Source: Bisporella sp. PMI_857 (taxonomy: Eukaryota; Ascomycota; Leotiomycetes; Helotiales; Helotiaceae). From it: DNA of 64,000 nucleotides. The translations under genes and the position numbers were made by a program. Where the stretch lies: positions 124,001 to 188,000 of the forward strand of contig JAJSPD010000072.1 of the NCBI GenBank assembly GCA_021307315.1, read 5' to 3'. This document shows positions 52,322 through 61,110 of the stretch, in pieces. Position 1 is the stretch's first letter, and every line of letters starts with the position of its first letter. The notes under the pieces were generated by a model. It had not been told where the DNA came from. It did not search any database and was given only the letters and a program-made list of their open reading frames with translations.

Positions 52322-53513
52322 GGTTGAGTGTCAAAGACTGATTGCCTGTCTAATATATGTGAGGTTCTCAATTCAGTCTATGCTAAGGGAAATGGACATG
52401 AATTTTCGTACTGAAAGGAAACCGGACTTTGAGAGCCTGGGCAATACGTGGTCAAAGTAGAGTAATATAAAGAAGTTGGGATATTGATATAAGTCGGAGG
52501 CCCCCGTTCCGGCCACCTCGCTTAGCACACCGCCACTCCCTACCCTCATATATAGAACTCAAATAGATCAATAGAATCTTGTTCAATTGCTCTACAATTT
52601 TGCAAATCTCTCGATAATATCATGAAGCCCTCATATACTGAAGAAGATGTCATGCGAGCACTTGACGAAGTTGCAAATGGGAGGTGTGTGCGGCTGGCGG
52701 CCCTAGAGTATGGTGTTCCAAGGTCTACTCTTACAGACAGATTAAATGGCCACACATCACGTCATGAAGGAGCAGGGCACTTGCAAAAGTTTGCACCGTT
52801 CAAGAAAAACGTTTGACAGAGTAGATTCTAGTTCAAGAGTCTTTAGGGCTTAGTCTTACTTATGTACAGATCAAGGATTTTGCTCAACGCTTTATTGCTA
52901 TTCGTGGAGACACAACTACACTAGGAAAACGATGGATACGAGCTTTTCTAGAAAGAAATCCTATGCTAAAGACCAAAAAGCAAGTCAGGATTGATTCTAC
53001 CCGTGTCAATGGCGCTACAACTAGTATTATTAAGCTTGGTTTCAAAAATTGGAGATTCCTGAAATCAAGGCTATTAAACCGGAGAATCGTTGGAACATGG
53101 ACGAAGCTGGTATAATGGAAGGTCAAGGATCCAATGGGCTAGTAGTAGGAAGTGTCAATCGGCGTTTTATTCAAAGAAAACAACCCGGTTCTAAAGCGTG
53201 GACGTCTTTTATCGAATACATTTCAGCTACAGGAGTAGCAATTTCTCTATTGGTCATGTTTAAAAGCAAAACATTTCAACAGCAATGGCTTCCTACTAGT
53301 TTGGATACTTTTAAGGATTAGAAGTTTACTGCAACTCAAAATGGCTGGACATCTGATGAAAAAGCCTTAGAATGGCTGACGAAAGTGTTTATTCTTTACA
53401 CTACTCCAAACAACTCTAAAAAGCCTCGACTACTTATTTTAGACAGATATAGGAGTCATGAAACAACGGATTTTATGTGCAAGTGCTTTCAGCACAATAT
53501 ACACTTGTTATTT

Positions 53514-53852
53514 TGTAACAGATAGAGGGCAGCAGGAGGGATTGCAATATAACAGATAAGAATACGTGACTAGCGATGTAGTTGCAATAGTAAGGAATTG
53601 ATATTAGAAGTATGCCTGTAAGTCTAACATGGAAAGAAAAACTCAAGCTTGCTTTGTTCAGAGAGCTCTAGCTGTTCCTTATATCTTTAACTGTGCTGTA
53701 GCTGTGAGCCTGTGGCTGCTGTAGCTGTAAGCATGTGGCTAGCCATGGGCGGAGCGTGCCGCTTGCAGCCCTGAAAGTACTACAGCTGAAAAGCCTTCAG
53801 CTGGCTGTTAGGCTCTCACGATGGCCGTCTTGAACCGACCCTGGCTGTTACA
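53514..53852. repeat. Solo LTR, family 1, copy 2
   Basis: TGTAACAGATAGAGGGCAGC to GACCCTGGCTGTTACA. Flanks TATTT and AGAAC do not match, and the host sequence on the two sides belongs to different parts of a transposase. Two copies of the internal GTAGCTGT(G/A)AGC unit are present. Confidence 0.85.
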
Positions 53853-54164
53853 AGAACAAGCTAAACTTGATCGAAAGGTCGTATTGCTACTAGTAAAGCA
53901 ATGAAAGAGCAAAGAGCAGAAAAAAGGCAAGCTAAGCTTGCTGAATCTCAATTACGGAAAGAGAATATGAGCCAGAATTCTCTTCGATCAAAAGTATCTA
54001 CTAAGAAGCTGATTTCTATGGCCCCTGAACCTATTTTAGCTTCTTCTAAGATACCAAACCTTCAAAAATCTTATGTTAAGGCTTCTGCTACTTCAGAATC
54101 ACTAATCAAAGCACATATTCAAGCAGTAGAGGAGGTAGTAACTACATCGGGAAGAGTTACGCGC

Positions 54165-54590
54165 TGTAACAAATAGAGGGCAGCAGGAGGGATTGCAATA
54201 TAACAGATAAAATATGTGACTAGCGATGTCGTTGCAATAGTGATGAATTGATATTAGAAGTATGCTTGTAAGTCTAACATAGAAGGAAAAACTCAAGCTT
54301 GCCTTGTTCAGAAAGCTCTAGCTGTTCCTTATATCTTTCACTGTGCTGTAGCTGTGAGCCTGTGGCTGCTGGAGCTGTTGTAGCTGTGAGCCTGTGGCTG
54401 CTGGAGCTGTTGTAGCTGGAAGCCTGTGGCTGCTGGAGCTGTTGTAGCTGTGAGCCTGTGGCTGCTGGAGCTGCTGTAGCTGGAAGCCTGTGGCTGCTGT
54501 AGCTGTAAGCCCGTGGCTGGCCATGGGCGGAGCGTGCCGCTTGCAGCCCTGAAAGTCCTACAGCTGAAAACCCTTCGGCTGACTGTTACA
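54165..54590. repeat. Solo LTR, family 1, copy 3, with CGCGC target duplication
   Basis: TGTAACAAATAGAGGGCAGC to GGCTGACTGTTACA, flanked by CGCGC on both sides (54160-54164, 54591-54595). It is longer than the other copies because of an internal minisatellite and lacks the segment before the end (GCTCTCACGATGG...) seen in copy 2. Confidence 0.9.
54350..54512 (+). repeat. 32-bp minisatellite inside the LTR
   Basis: Units read GTAGCTGTGAGCCTGTGGCT plus GCTGGAGCTGTT. There are four full units and two shortened ones of about 23 bp. The other family 1 LTRs have one and two units at this place, so the number varies between copies. Confidence 0.85.
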
Positions 54591-54790
54591 CGCGCAATCG
54601 AGCTGGAAAAGAAATCAAGCACCCTTCACGCTATACATGAACTTTTCCTTTAGAGCAATAATAGAACAAGTTTTTCTGAATCAAATGAGCCTATTTTCAA
54701 TACAATAGGATTTGTGGTTGATTTATTATTAATTGTTTTGTAATTGATTAGTTTAGTAGGTCACATGCGGTTTTGGTTAGGGTTGGGTTT

Positions 54791-55021
54791 TGTTGGTATA
54801 AAGTCATGTGAACGTTCCATGACGCACAGGCCACCACCTGAATGTATTTAAGTTCTCGCTCGTAGGACGTAACTTAGAACAATCAAGAACAAGTCAACCA
54901 CCTACAACGAGCATATATAGCACTGCGCTGAGATCGCGGTGCTACGTGCCCCGTGGGTAACCGACTTAAGCTATTGCAAGTCATCAATACGAAGAAGGTA
55001 TCACAGAGAGTGATACCAACA
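54791..55021 (+). repeat. Solo LTR, family 4, with GGTTT target duplication
   Basis: TGTTGGTATAAAGTCATG to GAGTGATACCAACA, flanked by GGTTT on both sides (54786-54790, 55022-55026). It sits in the 3' tail of a pogo-B-like element, whose terminal ATCGGTTA reappears at about 55038-55045. Confidence 0.9.
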
Positions 55022-55026
55022 GGTTT

Positions 55027-55383
55027 TGAGCAGGGACATCGGTTATGACATGCCGTTACAAAAGGCTTTTAAAAATCAACATCTTGGACAAGTCCTAGGC
55101 GCAGCAAGGATGAATTGTAATTAGGTATACTAGTCGTTTGGAATGTGTATAAGTGTTACAAGATAATAAGCCATGCACTGTCGTTTCTATCAACCCCAGC
55201 CCTGCTGTGTCTCAGAAACCCTGCCCAGTAGCGAATATAGAGTGAGCGTTGGTCCGACTTGAGACTTTCCAATTTCCGCCTATTACAAGTTTATAATAAT
55301 CCAATGAAATTGCGCAGAGAAAGTCAATAGTAAGCAAGACACTATTATAGACAAGACTTCGGACCTTTGCCAGCGGATCAACG
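55027..55383. other. Intergenic stretch
   Basis: Contains the residual pogo-B end near 55040. No gene recognised in the rest. Confidence 0.4.
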
Positions 55384-56550
55384 TCAGGGGAACTGTGACT
55401 GATGCCACCACCCCATGGGATGGTTCATCTCAAACCAAGTCTCACGTGGGGATGGCGAGCGACGTGCCTCCATTCGCTTCTGCCGTTCTGCCTTCTCCTT
55501 TTCTCGATCGTGCCAAACGCCGACGAACTCGAACATTTCTGGAGCAGTGAGCAGGGGAGCTGGAGCGCTTGGGCTGTACGGCTGCATAAACACCATTTCC
55601 CGAGAGACCCTCAGCTTCAGGTAACCGTTGCCGATGAACTTGAACGACAGCTCATACTTGCCACAGCAACTCTTTACCTTGAGAGTTTCCTGGCTCGCGT
55701 GTTTCGGAGGGCGGAACGGCCCAAAGTCACAGGTCGCACTTGCATTGAGATACACGTCGCCATACAACATTTCAGCCTCGCCGCTGGGACTGTTTTTGTC
55801 CAGGCGGGAAGTATCAGTGTCGTTGCCCATGCCGCCATCCATGTTGTCAAGGCGATAAAAGTCAACCCTTTTTGTCGCATAGAGATCGGAATAGAAGTAG
55901 TCGACGTGGTCGCTGCAGAATAGCTTAAACGTCTGACCCGCGAGTGATTCAACAGCTATAGACCCACTCTCCTTCTCATCCTTCTTAAGAGATCTGTATG
56001 CTGTGCGAACCTCCTCTTCCTTGGCCACCTCAATGTCTCGTTCGCGTTCTCGCCGCTTCCGCTCTTGCAGTTTCTGCTGCTTTCTTTCCTCACGGTCTTC
56101 TTTCAGCTCGTAGTAGTAATCGGCATCAGACCCGTCGTACGATCTTTCGGACTCGCCGTCATCGTCCATATCATCGCTCTCATGATAGCAGTCGCATTCG
56201 GGGTCCTCGCCGCCACACTTGTAGTCCCATTTGGACTGCCCGACATCGTCTCTCGTCTGGTCCTCCAGCTCCGAAAGATCCTCGTCAAAGTCACCGGCAT
56301 ACACTTCCCTGTTCTCTGTGAAGCTGATAGAGTGGACTCGATAGAACCATGACGGGAGAGTGCGGGTGTGTCTCTGCACTCGACCAGGCTTCTCAACACG
56401 CGACGCCTGTACCCGTAGGGGATCGGCCAGCGCCGCACGTTTGCCCATCGTCGATGTGACTGATGCAACTGCTTCCTGTTGTTTTGAAATTGTGTTTAAG
56501 TATTGCCCAACGGGTTCCCGTTGAATGTTTTCCTGCGATATGACGTGCAA
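55384..56550 (-). CDS. Hypothetical acidic/coiled-coil protein (up to 388 aa)
   Basis: One open exon. Starts are possible at 56550 (MHVISQENIQ) or at 56448 (MGKRAALADPLRVQ); the second gives about 354 aa. The N-terminal third is basic, then comes an acidic, cysteine-containing segment (YKCGGEDPECDCYHESDD). A strongly charged coiled coil follows (EDREERKQQKLQERKRRERE). A more globular C-terminal domain has conserved-looking strands (LFCSDHVDYFYSDLYA, SCCGKYELSFKFIGNGYLK, PEMFEFVGVWHDREKEK). No known domain is recognised. Composition, intact frame and lack of repeats suggest an ordinary host gene of the kind found across related fungi. Confidence 0.75.
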   Translation of the reverse strand: MHVISQENIQREPVGQYLNTISKQQEAVASVTSTMGKRAALADPLRVQASRVEKPGRVQRHTRTLPSWFYRVHSISFTENREVYAGDFDEDLSELEDQTRDDVGQSKWDYKCGGEDPECDCYHESDDMDDDGESERSYDGSDADYYYELKEDREERKQQKLQERKRRERERDIEVAKEEEVRTAYRSLKKDEKESGSIAVESLAGQTFKLFCSDHVDYFYSDLYATKRVDFYRLDNMDGGMGNDTDTSRLDKNSPSGEAEMLYGDVYLNASATCDFGPFRPPKHASQETLKVKSCCGKYELSFKFIGNGYLKLRVSREMVFMQPYSPSAPAPLLTAPEMFEFVGVWHDREKEKAERQKRMEARRSPSPRETWFEMNHPMGWWHQSQFP

Positions 56551-56939
56551 CTGCTAAAAAGGCGCGCTGGCACCAGGATAACCTTTTACGCGACTCAGCA
56601 AATTTGGGCCCGTGCGCGTGTCCAAATTCCCGAAATTCGGCGAGTCAACCCAGTCACCAATCACTTCCCCCCAATGAACTATCCAAATCTCTCGCCCCTG
56701 AAAGTGATGAGCAAACCCTTTTCTCTGGGGCAATGATGCTTTCGCTGTTACCATTGACGAAGCGTCTCTTGCTGGTATCGCTCAGAACTTGATATGGGAT
56801 TAACAATTGGCCTCTTTACAATCGAATGGCCATGCTAAGTTATACGGTAAAATTACTGGTATTGTAATATACCTAGCACATCCCTAGGGTCGATCATTTA
56901 TCACGTGGTTTTAGGCCACGCTTTGACAACTGCGAAAAA
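56551..56939. promoter_or_regulatory. Shared upstream region of two divergent genes
   Basis: A 389-bp interval lies between the start codons of the minus-strand gene at 56550 and the plus-strand gene at 56940. It holds no repeat copy and probably serves both promoters. No specific factor site could be assigned. Confidence 0.45.
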
Positions 56940-57624
56940 TTGTCCATTGAGCCAATTCAGCAAAGACAGATCATAATGAATGGCAACGAAACTAATCTTA
57001 AGTCAATATTTCCCACTCAAAATCAGGAATTACAGTTTCGCACCTATTGCTCAGAGTATTTTTCTACGAGGCGGCTCCATGTCTCTGCGTGGGGGTTCTT
57101 GGAAGTGTATGGTGAAAAGATATGGCCCAGAGCGGCCCAGGATAACCCCTCAGAGAAAGAGTGAATCTTACGCCATACTATGCTGTTCGGTCACTTACAA
57201 TATGCACAGTCTTGGGAGATACATACGTCTTATTTTTCAACAACGCGATAGTTTGCCAGGGATAATATCAATCAGCCCCGAGTTCCAGGAGAAAACAGAG
57301 TTAATTCCTGAGGAGAGTGCAGTAATGGCCGAGAAACGAGTCACCAAACTGGTGGAAAAGGTAAGTTTGATACTGTACAGGATTATTGATTATGACTGCT
57401 AAATGCAGTTCCAGGAATTTGAAAGCGTGCGCTCAACAGCTGAGAGTGAAAGATTGGCCGTGATGTCTCCGGTGACCCCTCTGGATATTATTTCGTCCCA
57501 AAAACCTCGGAAAAGACCGAGACAAAAGGGTGGAGAGGTGCAGTCGCGATGTTGCAAGGGTAGAAAGAGGGCGAAGGTTGTGGATGCAACAGACGAAGAT
57601 ACCATTATTGTCGAAACAAAGTGA
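56940..57624 (+). CDS. Hypothetical small basic-tailed protein, three exons (195 aa)
   Basis: Exons 56940-57160, 57210-57360 and 57409-57624 join in phase with GT-AG introns of 49 and 48 nt. The N-terminal half is folded-looking (FRTYCSEYFSTRRLHVSAW, GFLEVYGEKIWPRAAQDN, then DLGRYIRLIFQQRD). A helix follows (AEKRVTKLVEKFQEFESV), then a basic tail that looks like a nuclear signal (QKPRKRPRQKGG, CKGRKRAK). An alternative start is Met 13. I do not know the family; a nuclear protein is likely from the tail. The clean splicing and lack of stops support a real gene. It is divergent from the gene at 55384-56550. Confidence 0.7.
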
Positions 57625-57993
57625 CAGCTGTGGAAGCATTGGGGAGTATTGGTTTAATTCCAAGATTGTATGATTTTGGCACTTAAATTTTTAATATTGC
57701 TACGTTCTGTAAGGACATTACAAATAGGCCGCTCGGCTCACGGAACATATGTCTCTAGCTGCAAAGCAATAGTAGTATATATACAACAATATCACTTCGC
57801 TATTTGGGATTGCTAACTATCAATTATGTCACGGTGCTAGCATATATACGTTAGTACGCAATTGGTTCCTGACCAATTATTCTCGTCTTTTGTTTATGGC
57901 GCCGGTGGAGCCATGACAGGTCGGCTAAGTAAGCCACGTAACTAGTATTAAGGGTTACGTGCTATGCTGGTTGTGACATCTCCCTACTGCTAC
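57625..57993. other. Intergenic stretch
   Basis: AT-rich, between convergent gene ends. No feature recognised. Confidence 0.4.
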
Positions 57994-59640
57994 TCAGATA
58001 ATCGTGAATCGTTCACTGAATCCCCACTCTAAGAGAGCTATTTTGTCCTTTCGTTCACAGTGTAAAACCCCTATTCTGTTAAAGACCAACTGTCCATCTT
58101 CCAATTGTCTCAACACAAGAAATAGCCGAGACTCATATACACTGACCACTGTCACTGAAATTCCATCTTTAGGCTTTACTTCTATACTCACCAGAATCTC
58201 ATCTGTATCAGGATAAAAATATCCAAGTGACTTTCTAGCCATACCACCTAGTTTTCGAGATTCCATCTTACACGGAAAATGCCACCTAGACCCGCCCGTC
58301 AACGAAATATGTACTTGGCAAAGATAGCCTACGGTCGTCAGTTTCCCGTCGCTAACTGTGCCGTACTTATTCCTGCCCGAAGGCGGACAACGAATATCTA
58401 TATCCGTTAAATCAGGATCACTGTTTGCCCACCTCCCGCGGTCATATGCCAGCTTCCAGAACTGAAATTCGACGTAGCCCGTAACGCTAGCCCAAGACCA
58501 GGTGGGAGCTATAGATGGCTCGATTCGATGACTAGCGTAGCCACATTCTCGCCCGGATTCGACTGGCCAACTAACGACCCAGAGAAGTGTAGATGGCAGA
58601 GTATTTGACCATAGTCCCGCGTAGTATTCAGTGTCCGGACTGGCTAAATGAGCGCGCCTGGCTAACCCCGCCAGAGCTGCTAGACGATCTGAGTGGTAAG
58701 TGAGTTGACGTTGATTGTACTGCTCGATGACTTCCCTCCAGAACTCTTTCAGATTCTTAGTGTCGATTTGCCGAGGTTCCTCAACATCTTCTGGCCTATG
58801 CGGAGGTTTGTTGTGCGGTCGGAGCTGGCATTCACACTGAGATGCTGAGGCACACTTCCAGGAGACTTCGCCTGGAAGGAAGTGGAGAGCACGATGAGGC
58901 AGGAACGTCTCCTGCAACACCCAGCCACGTCTGAGCAAATAGCTACCTTGCTCTCTTAATCTTTGAGAGGGCTGAAGATCTCCCCGCTCCCAACTTACAT
59001 AGTGTCCTCCAAACCCACCCAGGCTCCCAAATTCCCTCGATGCCGATAAAAAACTCATTCCTTTCACCTTTTGGTCCGTAGTAGACTAGTTTACGAGTCT
59101 TTATATTGAATTCCTGCCTTTCAGAAGTATTTAAAAACCCCGCGTGACAGTTTATAGCAGCGTCTGCTGCTATAGCGAGCCAACAATTAGCATAAACCTG
59201 GTCTATCTTAGACCCTTGGATCTCCCAGTCTGAGTCTGAGTTTTGCATAATGTAAATGGAGTCAATCCAGATATACTCGACCGCCAGAGCATAGCATGCG
59301 CGTATGGTGTTCTAGAATGACTTTGGGAAGCGAGAGAAGGGAATGCCACACTTAAAGTCATTGATAGTGTCCTCATTTAACTGCATCGGCAGTTAGCCGC
59401 CCCAGCGATGGCTTAGAGCTATGTACCTCCCCGGAGTGCCTTGAGGTTCGACGAGGCGCGGATCGCCTCCGGAGCCGACAAAGATGACTCGATTAGGGAG
59501 GGCTTCAGACGAGATTTTCTTACAGCCTGAGTGTTTCCTGCTGCAGTCTGACACCCAGGCTCTGATAACCTTGTGGCATTCGGGGGAATCTGCGGCAGTT
59601 GCAACGTGTCTCGCTGCGCTGATGTTAGGCCAAGACGAAG
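57994..59640 (-). pseudogene. HET-domain protein, broken by stops and frame changes
   Basis: The upstream block (59600-59420) reads VIRAWVSDCSRKHSGC and PGRYIALSHRWGG. Then a TAA (59395-59393) replaces probable Gln, followed by LNEDTINDFKCGIPFSRFPKSF and a TAG (59314-59312), again where Gln is expected. The core continues AVEYIWIDSIYIMQNSDSDW and KIDQVYANCWLAIAADAA. A frame change lies near 59040. From there 1 kb is open: RRGWVLQETFLPHRALHF, YHSDRLAALAGLARR, APTWSWASVTGYVEF. This is the same HET subclass as the relic at 22813-24917. Both stops are CpA-to-TpA type. Confidence 0.85.
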
Positions 59641-59837
59641 GACCCCTGTTTTTTGCTTAAGCGACTTGAATTATATGAGCCGATCACAGCAGAACCAACC
59701 TTCCAGACTAAACAACTCTACTGAGCGCTCTACTGGGTGGTATGGAGGAGCAGAAGTATGCGAAGGACTGGCATACCATCCTCCCTTGTTAAAGCCTAAT
59801 TATTGCAAGGTTAGCCATATAGTTATATTCACCCCTG

Positions 59838-60083
59838 TGTAACAACTCAAGCTGAACAGGGATCTCGATCCGTAGATCTAGGTAGAAGGACTCAAAGGTG
59901 TGAACAACTATCAATTGTTATAACTAAGAGAACAAGCTACAGGCAGAAGAAGGAAAGGAGAGTAGTGCTTTATATACAGGAGGCTGGCCAGGGGCCAGTG
60001 TAAGCGAGCCCTGTAGCGTCAGTCGCCAAGCTCTGGGATGCCGAGCCCTGTAGTAACAGGGGCCAAGCTCGAGATCCGTGACA
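59838..60083 (-). repeat. Solo LTR, family 2
   Basis: TGTAACAACTCAAGCTG to CTCGAGATCCGTGACA, colinear with 41045-41332 but with a short internal deletion near the end. No target duplication. Confidence 0.85.
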
Positions 60084-60218
60084 CTCATGATCATTAGGCA
60101 AGTTGTATTAGAACAAGAGACAATAAAGCTTCAGTTTGACCATTCCAAAGCGCTACCCATACCCTATGTGACAGCAGGAGTTATTAGCTATAGCAGCTTT
60201 TGACGCTCCCAACAGGAC

Positions 60219-60715
60219 TGTCACGATCCCAATACCGGCGCTTGTGATAGCTGTTTGTAAGGTATCAAATATGAAGATTCCAAACTAAAGAGAAAAGGTG
60301 TAACTACTGTTGGAACTGCGCTTATATAACCATGGCCAGTTCCAGGGTCCTAGCTAGGCGAACCAATGAGCATTCGCGGCTGTGGCGCGACATCTGGCAA
60401 TGAATGTGTTGAAATAGAGTCACCGGCCTTCAGAGAGTGTAGGGTAAACAAGTCAATTGCTGAAGGTTGTAGAACCATGAATCTACGGGAGAGAAGCTAT
60501 CTACTTATAGAGGTGTGTGATACTCCCACATGAGTATCACATGCGTACTATCACATGTAACCAATACGTAGACTCGTCATCGAAGGTAAAAGTAAGTATC
60601 CATCTTCCGCAAGCATACCTACCGCTTCCGCAATAGGCTAGGCATGGTCCTTAGACCTAACCTTGTTCAATAGAATGCCAGATAGGTTGTGCACGTGATC
60701 TCTAAGACCGTGACA
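60219..60715 (+). repeat. Solo LTR, family 3, longer copy
   Basis: TGTCACGATCCCAATACC to TCTCTAAGACCGTGACA. The outer parts match 25181-25392. About 295 bp (60390-60685) are extra here and contain a palindromic TGATACTCCCACATGAGTATCA. Either the other copy has a deletion or something was inserted here. Confidence 0.75.
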
Positions 60716-61110
60716 CGCCGCAGCTTCAGGATTTAGTGATTATTAGCGTTCATTAGCCTAATTAGCCTGATTACATTGATACTCCATTAAAGCTAGAATC
60801 GCTATAATTTACTCGCCTACTATTCCAAAATTGGTCAAGCATGTGGCGTATAATATCAGGTATCTCGAACTTTCCATGCGCAGTACGCCTAACCGCCGCC
60901 TCTCACTTGACTCCTTTTCGCATCACCATCGCGACGGTAGGCTAATATGGACAGAGCCAGTCAAGAAAGTTAACGAATTGATCGCTAATCAATTCTTGTG
61001 CCTTTTTGGCCAGATGGTGCAGCGGTTAAAGTTACTCAAAGCACGGGTCGTCGCAACTATGTATTATCTGCGAGTTTTTTTATGGTATTATTCCTATCTG
61101 GTCAATTATA
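60716..61110. other. Intergenic stretch downstream of the NB-ARC-TPR gene
   Basis: Short ORFs only. A stretch at 61010-61060 (GATGGTGCAGCGGTTAA) resembles a tRNA A-box but has no usable B-box or acceptor stem. Confidence 0.35.

Larger units (their letters stand above)
52622..54640 (+). pseudogene. Chimeric pogo transposase relic split by two solo LTRs
   Basis: 52622-53513 is pogo-A-like (MKPSYTEEDVMRALDEVANG, NMDEAGIMEGQGSNGLVVG, LLILDRYRSHETTDF), with a frameshift near 52810 and a stop near 53320. In the second catalytic motif DGHGSH has become DRYRSH. It breaks off at QHNIHLLF where a family 1 LTR begins. After that LTR (53853) the frame encodes a pogo-B-like C-terminus (KEQRAEKRQAKLAESQLRK, HIQAVEEVV). 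It is cut again by another family 1 LTR at 54165 and finished at 54591-54638 (RAGKEIKHPSRYT). The missing part of the catalytic core and the absence of a target duplication at 53514 suggest recombination between LTR copies. Confidence 0.75.

Noticed and set aside
55384..56352. Plus-strand ORFs opposite the 388-aa gene
   Set aside because: Shadow frames; the minus frame is the longest and has consistent composition.
61010..61060. Possible tRNA or tRNA-derived SINE
   Set aside because: An A-box-like string is present, but there is no B-box, no anticodon arm and no acceptor stem that pairs.
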